Assembly: GCA_965229645.1 (NCBI GenBank)
Contig: OZ245893.1
Coordinates: 496,001 to 560,000, forward strand
Length of the DNA stretch: 64,000 bases
Direction: 5' to 3'
Source: CAXQZM01 sp965229645
GTDB lineage: Bacteria > Pseudomonadota > Alphaproteobacteria > UBA7985
The translations under genes were made by a program, and so were the position numbers. The notes under the pieces were generated by a model. The model worked only from the letters and a program-made list of their open reading frames with translations. It did not search any database and was not told the origin of the DNA. Below, piece by piece: positions 25,918-34,659 of this stretch. The stretch's first letter is position 1. The number at the start of each line of letters is the position of its first letter.

Positions 25918-26841
25918 TTAGGGTCGAAAGCGAAGCGCGGCTTGCGTGTCTCGCTGATGATGGCGGGAAAAGGCGTTCATGAGTTCGTAGCACAGGCTGA
26001 TTTTTTTCAGGCGCGGATAGTAAAAGGCATTTTCGGTGTCGCACGACTCAAAAACAATGCGCAGGGGCTGGCCCAAGGCATAGGTTTGCGAAAAATGTTC
26101 TTGGAGTTGCCGAAACTCGTCGGCCTCCTCGGCCAAGGCCTGCCAGCGGCTATGTTGGGACCGTTTGGCAGGGGCGAACTCAATGAGGAGGTCTGGATGC
26201 TGGGCTGCCGCAGGGGTTTGCAGCAGGCCGAACGTGTCGAGCGTGTAGGACCAGCCATCGTAAGCGGCAAAATAGCGGTCACGACACCGCTCGCGCATGG
26301 CCTCGTCGTCCAGCTCAAAGACCTTTGTCAATTCGCCAAAGAGGTGGGTGCTGCCCCCATAGAGCACGCAAGCGGAATTGAAGTGCCGCTGCAGGTCGAG
26401 CGCGTGTTGGTCAAAGTAGTCGCCCGCGGTTGGGACCCCCGTCTCTAAGGCGCTCTTTAGCCAAAGATCGACAAAGGCGAATCCGTACGCGCGAAACTTG
26501 GCTTGCTCTGCAGAGTCGTTGGCGGCTGCTTGCAGCCGAACGACAAGCTCTACGAGTGCAAAGTCGTCGGCAGCATCTTCCTCCTGCCCCAGGGACGGAA
26601 GCCCCCCCGCGTCGACAAGGGCATGGGCAAGCTCGTGATAGAGGATCAGCAGGGTATTTCCCACGACATAGGTGGTCTCATCCATGTCCAACGGCGAGAC
26701 CCAGGTCCTTGCGCCTTGTGACGGTACAGGTGTTGGCTTCAGATCGGGTTTTTTGGGGAGGTCTTGCGCCTGAAGCGGGAGGCCCCCCAGAGAGAGCGCC
26801 AAGGTGGAGACAAGAATTCGAGGAAGGGACGTCCAGGCCAT
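25918..26841 (-). CDS. DUF4344-type secreted metallopeptidase
   Basis: 307 residues. A signal peptide (LVSTLALSLGGLPLQAQ) is followed by a zinc-protease signature, ILYHELAHALVDAGGLPSLGQEEDAADDFA: HELAH gives two zinc histidines and the catalytic Glu, and the downstream EEDAADDF region likely provides the third ligand. This pairing is the hallmark of DUF4344 proteins. The C-terminus has two Cys (VFESCDTENAFYYPRLKKISLCYELM) that may pair. It starts 4 nt after the puuA-like gene on the same strand, so it is probably co-transcribed, though a functional link is not obvious. Confidence 0.8.
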   Translation of the reverse strand: MAWTSLPRILVSTLALSLGGLPLQAQDLPKKPDLKPTPVPSQGARTWVSPLDMDETTYVVGNTLLILYHELAHALVDAGGLPSLGQEEDAADDFALVELVVRLQAAANDSAEQAKFRAYGFAFVDLWLKSALETGVPTAGDYFDQHALDLQRHFNSACVLYGGSTHLFGELTKVFELDDEAMRERCRDRYFAAYDGWSYTLDTFGLLQTPAAAQHPDLLIEFAPAKRSQHSRWQALAEEADEFRQLQEHFSQTYALGQPLRIVFESCDTENAFYYPRLKKISLCYELMNAFSRHHQRDTQAALRFRP

Positions 26842-26845
26842 GGCT

Positions 26846-28189
26846 TCAGACGTTCAACAAGAGATTGGCCCGCTCCCAAGGGCTGATGACCGCTTGATAG
26901 TCGTCCATCTCCGCCTCCTTGACCATCAGGATCGTCTCAAAAAGTGTTTCGCCCAAGACCTCCTTTAGCTCTGTGGTGCGGCGCATACGGGTCAAGGCCT
27001 CATAGAGAGACTTGGGTAGGGTATGGGCAAGATCGTAAGCTGCCTTGTCCTGGGGGGCTTTGGGTTCGAGGTTCTCACGAATCCCGAGCAACCCGCAGGC
27101 CAGGGTCGCCGCAATCGCGAGGTAGGGGTTCGCGTCCGACCCTGGAATGCGGTTTTCCACCCGACGCCCCGCGGGCGAGGAGAGGGGCACGCGTAAGGAA
27201 ACGGTGCGATTGTCGTATCCCCAATGCACATTGATCGGCGCGTCCGACCACTTGGTGAGCCGCCGATAGGAGTTCACGTTGGGGCAGAACAGCGCCATGG
27301 TGGCCGGCGCGTAGCGTTGCAGCCCTGCAATGAAGGCGTGGAACAGCGGCGTGTCGTCGCCGTCAGGCGTGGCGAACAGATTGGTGCCTTCGGGGTCCTC
27401 CAACGATTGGTGGATGTGCATGGACGACCCTGGCTGGCCTTGCATGGGCTTGGCCATGAAAGTCGCGGTCATGCCATGGACCGCTGCGGCTTCTTTGACT
27501 GTGCGCTTGAACATCAGCACCTGGTCGGCGAGGGCAAGCGGGTCGCCATGGTCAAAGTTGATCTCGAGCTGGCCAGGGCCCGCCTCGTGGCTCGCGGTGT
27601 CGATGTCTAGGCCCTGCACCTCGGCCCAATCGTAGATCAAGTTGACCACGGGGTCGAATTCGTTCGCCGCAGCGATGGACATGGACTGGCGCCCAGAATC
27701 GCGCCGGCCCGAGCGCCCTATGGCGGGGCGCAGGTGTTGGTCGGGATTATCGCTGGTCTCGACAAGATAGAACTCCAACTCTGGCGCGATCACGGGTTTC
27801 AAGCCTTCGCGTCGATAGAGGCCTAGAACGTGTTTGAGGCACGCCCGCGCCGCCTCGGGCGCGATAGCATCGCCGCGATGGGCATCGCAAATGACCTGCG
27901 CGGTCGGGTTTTGCATCCACGGCACCTGCCGCAGGGTCGATAAATCGGGCACCAATCGCAGGTCCTTGCCCAACTCGTCGGTGACCCAGTCGTCCTCGAC
28001 GAAGGCGCCATTGACCATTTGGACCAACATTTGCTCGTTGATGCGTAACCCGTCCCCCGCCACCATTTCAGGAAAGCGCGCAGCGGGGATGATCTTACCA
28101 CGGGGGATGCCCGCGATGTCGGGTAAGAAAGCTTCGACGTCGTCGATTTCGTGATCGGTGAGCCAGCGTGACAAATCGGTCGTAGACAT
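26846..28189 (-). CDS. Glutamine synthetase family protein, gamma-glutamylpolyamine synthetase-like
   Basis: 447 residues. A glutamine-synthetase catalytic fold: PELEFYLVE, GPGQLEINFDHGDPLALADQVLMFKRTVKEAA, ATFMAKPMQGQPGSSMHIHQSL, and NRIPGSDANPYLAIAATLA. The sequence belongs to the PuuA branch, which ligates glutamate to putrescine or related amines. It is divergent, 40 bp away, from a PuuB-like oxidase, the classical next step. The short shared promoter region suggests joint regulation. The exact amine (putrescine, ethanolamine, isopropylamine) is not decidable. Confidence 0.85.
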   Translation of the reverse strand: MSTTDLSRWLTDHEIDDVEAFLPDIAGIPRGKIIPAARFPEMVAGDGLRINEQMLVQMVNGAFVEDDWVTDELGKDLRLVPDLSTLRQVPWMQNPTAQVICDAHRGDAIAPEAARACLKHVLGLYRREGLKPVIAPELEFYLVETSDNPDQHLRPAIGRSGRRDSGRQSMSIAAANEFDPVVNLIYDWAEVQGLDIDTASHEAGPGQLEINFDHGDPLALADQVLMFKRTVKEAAAVHGMTATFMAKPMQGQPGSSMHIHQSLEDPEGTNLFATPDGDDTPLFHAFIAGLQRYAPATMALFCPNVNSYRRLTKWSDAPINVHWGYDNRTVSLRVPLSSPAGRRVENRIPGSDANPYLAIAATLACGLLGIRENLEPKAPQDKAAYDLAHTLPKSLYEALTRMRRTTELKEVLGETLFETILMVKEAEMDDYQAVISPWERANLLLNV

Positions 28190-28229
28190 GAGGCTTTACT
28201 GTCCCATGTCGCCTGCCTAAGCAAGTCCC

Positions 28230-29504
28230 GTGAGCCATCCGAATTCCTACTACGCCGCCTCCGCTGGGGTCATTCCAGCGCGCCCGCGCTTGCAGGGGGC
28301 CGTTCAAGGGGATGTCGTAGTCGTTGGGGCAGGGTTCACCGGCCTCTCGACGGCGCTGGATTTGGCCGAGGCGGGATACAAAGTGGTGGTGCTCGAGGGC
28401 CAGCGAGTCGGTTGGGGCGCCAGTGGTCGCAACGGCGGGCAAATTTGGACGGGGTTTTCCAAGGATATGGACGAGGTGGAGGCCAAGGTCGGCTTGTCCC
28501 ATGCCCGCGCGCTCTTCGATCTCGCGCTCGACGCCAAGGCCCTGATCCAGGAGCGCTGCGCGACCTACGGTATTGATTGCGATCTGCGTTCAGGCTTGTT
28601 TGAGGCTGCAACGAAGCCGAGCCACACTCGACAAATGGAGGAGGGGGCCGCTTACATGGCCCGCGCCTATGGTTTTGATGCTTACCAACTGGTCTCGCAA
28701 GCCGAGGTTGGGCTTCATGTCGACTCCAAGGCCTATTTGGGCGGCCGCTACGATCCCACGGGGGGGCATCTGCATCCTCTAAAGTACGCCCTTGGTTTGG
28801 CCCAAGCCTGCGAAGCGCGAGGCGTGCGAATTTACGAGCAATCGCACGTGACATCCTACCAGCGCGCGCCGCACCCTTGCGTCCATACCCAAGACGGGCA
28901 GGTGCAGGCGGACTATTTGGTGTTTGCAGGGAACGCGCTGTTGGCGGGGCTCGTCCCGCGCATTCGCCCCTATCAGATGCCCGTGGGGACCTATATGGTG
29001 GCCACCGCGCCCATGGGCCTCGACCGCGCCAAGGCGCTCTTGCCGTCGCGGGCGGCGGTGGGGGACTGGCTCTTTGCCCTCAATTACTATCGGTTGAGCG
29101 CGGATCATCGCCTGCTGTGGGGCGGGCGCGTTTCTTACTCGACGGTGCAGCCTGCGTCGATCTCGGCGGCCATGTCAAAAATTATACGGCGCTACCTGCC
29201 CCAGGTGCAGGATTTGCCGATTGACTACGCATGGGGAGGGTACGTGAGCATCACCATGGGTCGTATGCCGCACTTAGGCAGTTTGGACGATCGAACGTTT
29301 TTCGCCCAAGGGTTTAGCGGCCAAGGCGTGGCGCTGACGGGCATGGCAGGGCGCGCCTTGGCGCTGGCCGTGCAAGGCAGCGCCGAGAAGTTCGACGTTT
29401 TTGCTCGTGTGCCGCAACGCGCGTTTCCAGGAATGCGGTTTTTTCGGACCCCTGCCTTGGTCGCGACCATGGCCTACTATCGCTTGCTCGATTGGCTATC
29501 GTGA
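28230..29504 (+). CDS. FAD-dependent oxidoreductase, gamma-glutamylputrescine oxidase-like
   Basis: 424 residues from GTG. The FAD dinucleotide motif DVVVVGAGFTGLSTALDLAEAGYKVVVLE and RVGWGASGRNGGQI are signatures of PuuB-type DAO oxidases; YAWGGYVSITMGRMPHLG and GFSGQGVALTGMAGRALA mark the C-terminal FAD contacts. PuuB oxidises gamma-glutamylputrescine to the aldehyde with release of ammonia and peroxide. Divergent from the matching ligase. The Shine-Dalgarno is weak, but no better start exists before the Rossmann motif. Confidence 0.85.
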   Translation: MSHPNSYYAASAGVIPARPRLQGAVQGDVVVVGAGFTGLSTALDLAEAGYKVVVLEGQRVGWGASGRNGGQIWTGFSKDMDEVEAKVGLSHARALFDLALDAKALIQERCATYGIDCDLRSGLFEAATKPSHTRQMEEGAAYMARAYGFDAYQLVSQAEVGLHVDSKAYLGGRYDPTGGHLHPLKYALGLAQACEARGVRIYEQSHVTSYQRAPHPCVHTQDGQVQADYLVFAGNALLAGLVPRIRPYQMPVGTYMVATAPMGLDRAKALLPSRAAVGDWLFALNYYRLSADHRLLWGGRVSYSTVQPASISAAMSKIIRRYLPQVQDLPIDYAWGGYVSITMGRMPHLGSLDDRTFFAQGFSGQGVALTGMAGRALALAVQGSAEKFDVFARVPQRAFPGMRFFRTPALVATMAYYRLLDWLS

Positions 29505-29521
29505 CGCGGCTTTAACAGAGC

Positions 29522-30454
29522 CTATTTGGGCCTGCTCCGTTCAGAACTCGCAATGGCAACCATAAGGCCCGCGATGGGGATCAGGCCAGCGCCGAGCAGG
29601 GCCAGGGCATTGGGAAGCTGGCCCAAAATCACATCCCACATGAGGGCGAACAGCAGGTAGGAATACTCAAAGGCGCCGACAACGGGCGCGGGCGCAGATT
29701 GATAGGCGCGGGCGATGAGGAAGCTCGCGACCAAGGTCTGACACGCCATGAGGGCCAAGATGCCCGAGGTCGCGCCGTTCAAGGCCTGCCAAGAGCCAAA
29801 GATCTGAGGGTCGGCGGCAAGGAGGGCAGGGGACGGGGATGCCAGCAGCAAAATCAGCGAAACCCCAAGGCCCCCGAGCATCATGAAGACATTTTGCGAA
29901 AAAGCCAGAATCGATGCGGGCGTGCGGGAGCACTTAGCGCGCGTGATGAGGTGGGACGCCGCGTAGAGGAGGGCACCCATCAGGGGCAGGAATATCCACG
30001 GGGTAAAGCTGTCCCCGCCAGGCTGCACAATCAGCAGCAAGCCCACAAAACCCAAGCCCAAGCCCGCCACGCCGAGCCGCGTCAAACCCTCCCCCGCCAA
30101 GAACGGCGAGAGCGCGGCGATGATCAGCGGGGCCGTATAGTGCGCCGCGCCGAGGGTGGAGAGCGGCAGGTTGGGAAGGGCAGCGTAAAAGACCAGCAAG
30201 GACGCCGCGAAGGTGAGCCCACGCCATAGGGGCCAGAATTGCAGCGCCTGCCTCAGCGCCCCTAACTGGAAAGTGTGGCCCTGGGTTAGGCGCATTAACA
30301 AAACCAAGACAGGGAGGACCAGCAACCCGCGCAACGCAAAAACCTGCCACAGTGACAGGTGCGCAGCTCCCAATTTGTAAAGGACATCCTGGCTGGAAAT
30401 CACGAAGGTCGCAGCGACAATCAGGCTGATCCCGAGGCGAAGATTGTGCGGCAT
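29522..30454 (-). CDS. DMT-superfamily (EamA) transporter
   Basis: 310 residues from the ATG at 30454, with about ten hydrophobic segments and two EamA repeats (IVAATFVISSQDVLYKLGAAHLSLWQ...; GALLYAASHLITRAKCSRT...). EamA proteins export or exchange amino acids, S-adenosylmethionine or nucleosides; the substrate here is unknown. The same frame stays open 62 codons further upstream through repeat copy C, but that part is repeat-encoded, so I start at MPHNLRLG. Convergent with the PuuB-like gene. Confidence 0.82.
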   Translation of the reverse strand: MPHNLRLGISLIVAATFVISSQDVLYKLGAAHLSLWQVFALRGLLVLPVLVLLMRLTQGHTFQLGALRQALQFWPLWRGLTFAASLLVFYAALPNLPLSTLGAAHYTAPLIIAALSPFLAGEGLTRLGVAGLGLGFVGLLLIVQPGGDSFTPWIFLPLMGALLYAASHLITRAKCSRTPASILAFSQNVFMMLGGLGVSLILLLASPSPALLAADPQIFGSWQALNGATSGILALMACQTLVASFLIARAYQSAPAPVVGAFEYSYLLFALMWDVILGQLPNALALLGAGLIPIAGLMVAIASSERSRPK

Positions 30455-30484
30455 GGATTCGGCTCTGGTGACTTTGTTGGACTT

Positions 30485-30681
30485 ATACCAGCGGCAATCG
30501 AGAATGACTCTTATGTTCGCTGGTATAAGGGCCGCGACTGCGGCCCCCGCAGCGGCCCCGAGAATAGCGCGAAAGCGCCTCGGGGTATAAGCGAAGGCCC
30601 CGTCGGAGGCGAAACGCGACGCGTTTCTGCCGTGAGACACGAAACGGCCAAAAAAGTGTCAACTTTTTTGGCCGTTGGTAT
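30485..30681 (-). repeat. MITE-like palindromic element, copy C (short form)
   Basis: 197 bp between the DMT and MFS genes, reverse orientation. Its ACGGCC hairpin (arms ACGGCCAAAAAAG/CTTTTTTGGCCGT) ends about 17 nt before the MFS start. Compared with long copies it lacks 51 bp in the centre: the poly-T and GCGGTC/GACCGC hairpin section is replaced by a short GCCTCCGACGGGG joint. Confidence 0.9.
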
Positions 30682-30698
30682 TATGGCAAGAGATTGTC

Positions 30699-31973
30699 AT
30701 GAACGCGCGTATCGTCGCCATTTTGCTGGCGGGCTCCCTCATCTCGTTTATCTCCTTTGGCGTTAGATCGACCATGGGCCATTTTAGCGAATGGCTGGCG
30801 GTCGATCATTCGCTCGCGGGTCAGTCCCTCGTCGTGTCTTGGGCCCTGTTCGGCGGGATCACCTTTGGCGGGTTTTCCTTGGCTTTAGCGCTGCAGAACC
30901 TGTTCTGGGGTCTGACTCAGCCTTTTTCCGGAGGGCTTGCCGACCGTTTTGGCCCCGTTCGGGTCATGTTTCTGGGCGCGGTGCTCTATTGTGTCGGCGT
31001 TGCCTCCATGCCTTGGGCCTCGGAAAATTGGATGCTTTACCTCGGGGCGGGCCTGCTGGCGGGGTTGGGGATTTCCTTTACCAGCTTTAACTTGGTTATC
31101 GCGGCCTTTACGCGCTTGCTGCCTGGGGCTTGGCGCGGCTTGGGCATGGGGCTCGGCACCGCTATGGGATCGGCGGGGCAAATGACGCTCAATCCCTTCG
31201 TTCAACCGATGATTTCGGGCTACGGTTGGGAGTTGAGCCTCATGTTGATCGGTGGCCTGTGCCTCTTGGTTATCCCCGCAGCCCTGACCCTTTCGGGCTC
31301 CGACGCTTCCGCCGTGAAGAACGAAGGTGCGCGCCAAAGCGTGCGCGAAGCGTGCGCAGAGGCGTTCGCCAATCGGTCCTACGTGTTTTTAGTGCTCGGG
31401 TTTTTTGTGTGCGGATTTCACCTTGCGTTTATCACGGTCCATATGCCGAGGTATTTGGAGGAGGAGTTGGCCATGGCCGCCTGGGTGCCTGGGGTCTTCT
31501 TGAGTTTGGTTGGGGGCTTTAACATTCTGGGATCCTTGCTGGCGGGGTATTTGACCCAGCGGGGCGCGCGGCCCCTGACCTTAGCCCTGATTTACGCCGC
31601 GCGTGGGGTTGCGATTGCCGCGTTTTTGGCGGGGATCGCCTGGATGGGTGCGCAACCTTGGCTCGTCATGGTATTCGGCGCGATCATGGGCTTGCTATGG
31701 CTTGCGACCGTGCCGCCGACGACGGGAGTTGTGGCCCACATGTTTGGCCTTAGCCACATGGCTCTGCTCTACGGGTTTGCCTTTTTCAGTCACCAGGTCG
31801 GCAGCTTTGTCGGCGTCATCATGGCGGGTTGGTTCTACGCCGCCTACGACACTTATGAGCCGATTTGGTACGCCTCTATCATCTTATCATTTATCGCGTT
31901 CGCTTTGCATCTGCCGATTCGGGACGTTCCTGTGCCGCGTCTGACATCTTTGGCAAGGCCCGCGCCAGCGTAG
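30699..31973 (+). CDS. Major facilitator superfamily transporter
   Basis: 424 residues from ATG 30699 (AAGAG seven nt upstream; an ATG 24 nt earlier is possible). Twelve hydrophobic segments and the MFS loop motif GGLADRFGPVR (loop 2-3) are visible, with a second half starting near AFANRSYVFLVLGFFVCG. It resembles the OxlT/NarK-like anion and monocarboxylate group. The substrate is unknown. Its 3' end overlaps the convergent SDR gene by 83 bp. Confidence 0.85.
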   Translation: MNARIVAILLAGSLISFISFGVRSTMGHFSEWLAVDHSLAGQSLVVSWALFGGITFGGFSLALALQNLFWGLTQPFSGGLADRFGPVRVMFLGAVLYCVGVASMPWASENWMLYLGAGLLAGLGISFTSFNLVIAAFTRLLPGAWRGLGMGLGTAMGSAGQMTLNPFVQPMISGYGWELSLMLIGGLCLLVIPAALTLSGSDASAVKNEGARQSVREACAEAFANRSYVFLVLGFFVCGFHLAFITVHMPRYLEEELAMAAWVPGVFLSLVGGFNILGSLLAGYLTQRGARPLTLALIYAARGVAIAAFLAGIAWMGAQPWLVMVFGAIMGLLWLATVPPTTGVVAHMFGLSHMALLYGFAFFSHQVGSFVGVIMAGWFYAAYDTYEPIWYASIILSFIAFALHLPIRDVPVPRLTSLARPAPA

Positions 31974-32703
31974 GGCTGGTCCAGGCGGGCGGCAACAGAT
32001 GGAAAAACCAAGCTAAGGCTGCCAAGGGCCAGGGGAAGACGACCCGGCGCCGATTGGCGGCCACGCCCAAACGAATGCGCGTGGCGGCCTGCGGCAAGTC
32101 GAGCAAAAAGGGCATAGGGAAGGGATTGCCGTCGGTCATAGGGGTTTTGATGAAGCCAGGGCAGACGACCGTGAGGCCGATGCCCAGGCGGGCCAAGCCG
32201 AAACGCATGGACTCGCCCCAAACGCGCACCGCCGCTTTGGACGCCGCATAGCCTGGCGTGGACGCCAGCGGCCCATAGCCCGCGAGGGAGGAGATGAGCG
32301 CAATCTGACCACCACCACGGGCCTGCATGCTGGGCAGGAGCGGGTAGACCGTATTCAAAACGCCGTAGAGATTGGTCTCGAACAGGGCGCGAGACACCGT
32401 TTCGGGCTCGTAGGCGCTGCGACGGAGCCCATCGGCGATGCCCGCGTTGGCATAGACCAAGTCGATCGGGCTTTGGGCGTCTTGCGCGCTCAACCAGGCG
32501 GCCATGGCCGCACGGTCTGTTACATCAATGGCGTGCAGCGTCACGCGCGCCCCTGCCGCGCGCGCCTCATCAGCAACGGGGTGCAAACGGTCCAGGTTGC
32601 GCCCGGTCAAAATGAGGTGGACGCTCGGTGCCGCATGTTGGCGCGCCAGTTCGGCGCCGATGCCGCTGGATGCGCCCGTGATCAGGATCGTGTAGGTCGA
32701 CAT
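31891..32703 (-). CDS. Short-chain dehydrogenase/reductase
   Basis: 270 residues. NAD(P) motif TGASSGIG (residues 9-16), NAG (YANAGIAD), catalytic Ser in ALISSLAGYG and Tyr-Lys in GYAASKAAV. The C-terminal tail (AALAWFFHLLPPAW) is hydrophobic, as in membrane-associated SDRs of this subgroup. Substrate unknown. The last 83 bp lie antisense to the end of the MFS gene. It is just upstream-convergent to rsmA's end, on the same strand. Confidence 0.87.
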   Translation of the reverse strand: MSTYTILITGASSGIGAELARQHAAPSVHLILTGRNLDRLHPVADEARAAGARVTLHAIDVTDRAAMAAWLSAQDAQSPIDLVYANAGIADGLRRSAYEPETVSRALFETNLYGVLNTVYPLLPSMQARGGGQIALISSLAGYGPLASTPGYAASKAAVRVWGESMRFGLARLGIGLTVVCPGFIKTPMTDGNPFPMPFLLDLPQAATRIRLGVAANRRRVVFPWPLAALAWFFHLLPPAWTSPTLARALPKMSDAAQERPESADAKRTR

Positions 32704-32734
32704 GGGGGGCGTTCACCCTACCGTGCGTAGAATG

Positions 32735-33571
32735 TCAATTTTTTGGGCTCCGCGTTTCCAAAGCCTTGGCCAGGGCGCAGAACTGTTCCACCTCTAACTC
32801 CTCGGCGCGTGCGCGCGGCGGGATGCCGAGATCGGCTAGGACCGCGTCGATATGCGGATAGGCTTTGCCCATGGCCTTCTTCAAGGTTTTGCGGCGCTGA
32901 CCGAAGGCGGTGGCGACCACCCGTTCCATCGCGGCAAAGGCGCCCAAGGGTTGGTCACGGCGTTGGAAGTGGGCGACCGTGGACACGACCTTGGGCGCAG
33001 GCAAAAACAGATGGGGCGGCAAATCGAACCGGGCCTCAATCTGACAGATCCACTGCCCCATGACCGAAAGACGCCCGTAGGCCTTGGTTTTGGGGCGGGC
33101 GACGAACCGATCCACCACCTCCTTCTGAAACATGAGGGTCAGGCTTGCAAAGGCCCCAGGGTCTTGGTGCCATTGCTTCAACCAACCGAGCGTCAGCGGC
33201 GTTGCGATATTGTAGGGTAAGTTGGCAAGGAGGCGCCGGGGCGGCGGCCCGAGCTTTGTCAGGTCGGTTTTGAGGGCGTCGGCATAGATCGGGCAAAAAT
33301 TGAGGTAGGCCGCGCTGACCTCGGCCAGCAAGGGCCGCAAACGCGGGTCTTGTTCGACAGCGATTAGGCGGCTTGGTGCCTGGTGCAAGATCGCGCGCGA
33401 CAGACCCCCAGGCCCAGGGCCGACTTCGATAACCGTATGTTCGCGCAAGTCCCCTGCCGCCCGCACAATTTTGTCGCAGATGTTGGGGTCCAATAAAAAA
33501 TTCTGACCCAGGGCTTTGGTGGGTTCAAGGCCATGAGCGCGCAGATGGGCGCGGACCGAGGGGAGGATCAT
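32735..33571 (-). CDS. rsmA: 16S rRNA (adenine1518-N6/1519-N6)-dimethyltransferase
   Basis: 278 residues. KsgA/RsmA signatures: KALGQNFLLD (SAM binding start), VIEVGPGPGGLSRAIL, and NLPYNIATPL (the NLPY catalytic motif). Dimethylates A1518 and A1519 of 16S rRNA during small-subunit assembly. Last gene of the lptF-lptG-lptD-surA-pdxA-rsmA series; 89 bp separate it from pdxA. Confidence 0.95.
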   Translation of the reverse strand: MILPSVRAHLRAHGLEPTKALGQNFLLDPNICDKIVRAAGDLREHTVIEVGPGPGGLSRAILHQAPSRLIAVEQDPRLRPLLAEVSAAYLNFCPIYADALKTDLTKLGPPPRRLLANLPYNIATPLTLGWLKQWHQDPGAFASLTLMFQKEVVDRFVARPKTKAYGRLSVMGQWICQIEARFDLPPHLFLPAPKVVSTVAHFQRRDQPLGAFAAMERVVATAFGQRRKTLKKAMGKAYPHIDAVLADLGIPPRARAEELEVEQFCALAKALETRSPKN

Positions 33572-33660
33572 AACCCGACTACAAAAGGCGGCAAGGTTTG
33601 ACTCGTCGAACCGTTGATGGACGCGAACATGCTGAATTGAAAATTCTGTATTTGCAAGGA

Positions 33661-34650
33661 CTAGCGACCAAGTGGGCGCGCAGCCTGCGTCGCGCTGTGC
33701 GTGGGCGAAAGGGTCGTTGAAGACGACCTTTGGGATAAGTCGGCGGCAAGTTCTAGGGCTGCGATCATGGATGCTGGGTTGGCCCGGTCCTGCCCCGCCA
33801 GATCGAAGGCCGTCCCATGATCGGGGGAGGTGCGAACGAAGGGCAACCCGAGGGTGACATTAACGCCCGTATCGAACGCCAGCGCCTTGGCGGGGATCAG
33901 GACCTGATCGTGGTAGAGACCCAGGGCGCAATCGTAGGTCGCCCGCGCGGCGGCGTGGAACAGCGTATCCGCGGGCAGGGGGCCACGAATATGGATCCCT
34001 TCGTTGCGGAGCTGCGACACGGCGGGGCGCACAATGACCTCGTCTTCTTCGCCCATGGTTCCCCGCTCCCCCGCATGGGGATTGAGGCCGCAGATACTGA
34101 GCCGAGGGGCGGCAATTCCGAAGTAGGTTTGCAAGCCCGTATGGGTCGCGCACGCGGCCGCGATGATTTTGCTGGTCGTCAAACTGTCGATGGCGGAGCG
34201 GAGCGACTGGTGCAAAGTCACGGGCACGACCCTGAGGAGTGGGCTGGCAATCATCATAAAAGTCGGAACCTCGCCTGCCAAATGACCCAGATATTCGGTA
34301 TGGCCAGGGTAGGCGAACCCTGCGTCGTAGAGAACGGCCTTGGCAATGGGCGCCGTCACCAGGGCCTGGGCCTTGCCCGCCTGCACATGCGCTGCGGCGT
34401 CGGCAATCAAGCCGATCGTATAGGGGGCATTGTCGGCGCTGGGCACTCCTGGAACGGGTCGGTGTCGCCAGCGACGGTCGTGGAGATGGACTTGGGGCAG
34501 GGCCAAGACATCCGCTGGAAACCCCCGCGCGTCGCCGAACAGATGCAACTCTAGGGTTGGTTGCCTATGCGCCATGTGGCGACAGGCCTTAGCGCAAACC
34601 TCGGGCCCAATGCCTGCGGGATCGCCGCTGCTGATGGCAAGCCCAGGCAT
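33661..34650 (-). CDS. pdxA: 4-hydroxythreonine-4-phosphate dehydrogenase
   Basis: 329 residues. MPGLAISSGDPAGIGPEV at the N-terminus, VTAPIAKAVLYDAGFAYPGHTEYLGHLAG, ICGLNPHAGERGTMGEED and GLYHDQVLIPAKAL are PdxA hallmarks, including metal-binding histidines. Oxidises 4-phosphohydroxy-threonine in pyridoxal phosphate synthesis. Nine nt after surA in the same operon. Confidence 0.95.
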   Translation of the reverse strand: MPGLAISSGDPAGIGPEVCAKACRHMAHRQPTLELHLFGDARGFPADVLALPQVHLHDRRWRHRPVPGVPSADNAPYTIGLIADAAAHVQAGKAQALVTAPIAKAVLYDAGFAYPGHTEYLGHLAGEVPTFMMIASPLLRVVPVTLHQSLRSAIDSLTTSKIIAAACATHTGLQTYFGIAAPRLSICGLNPHAGERGTMGEEDEVIVRPAVSQLRNEGIHIRGPLPADTLFHAAARATYDCALGLYHDQVLIPAKALAFDTGVNVTLGLPFVRTSPDHGTAFDLAGQDRANPASMIAALELAADLSQRSSSTTLSPTHSATQAARPLGR

Positions 34651-34659
34651 AGATCGAGT

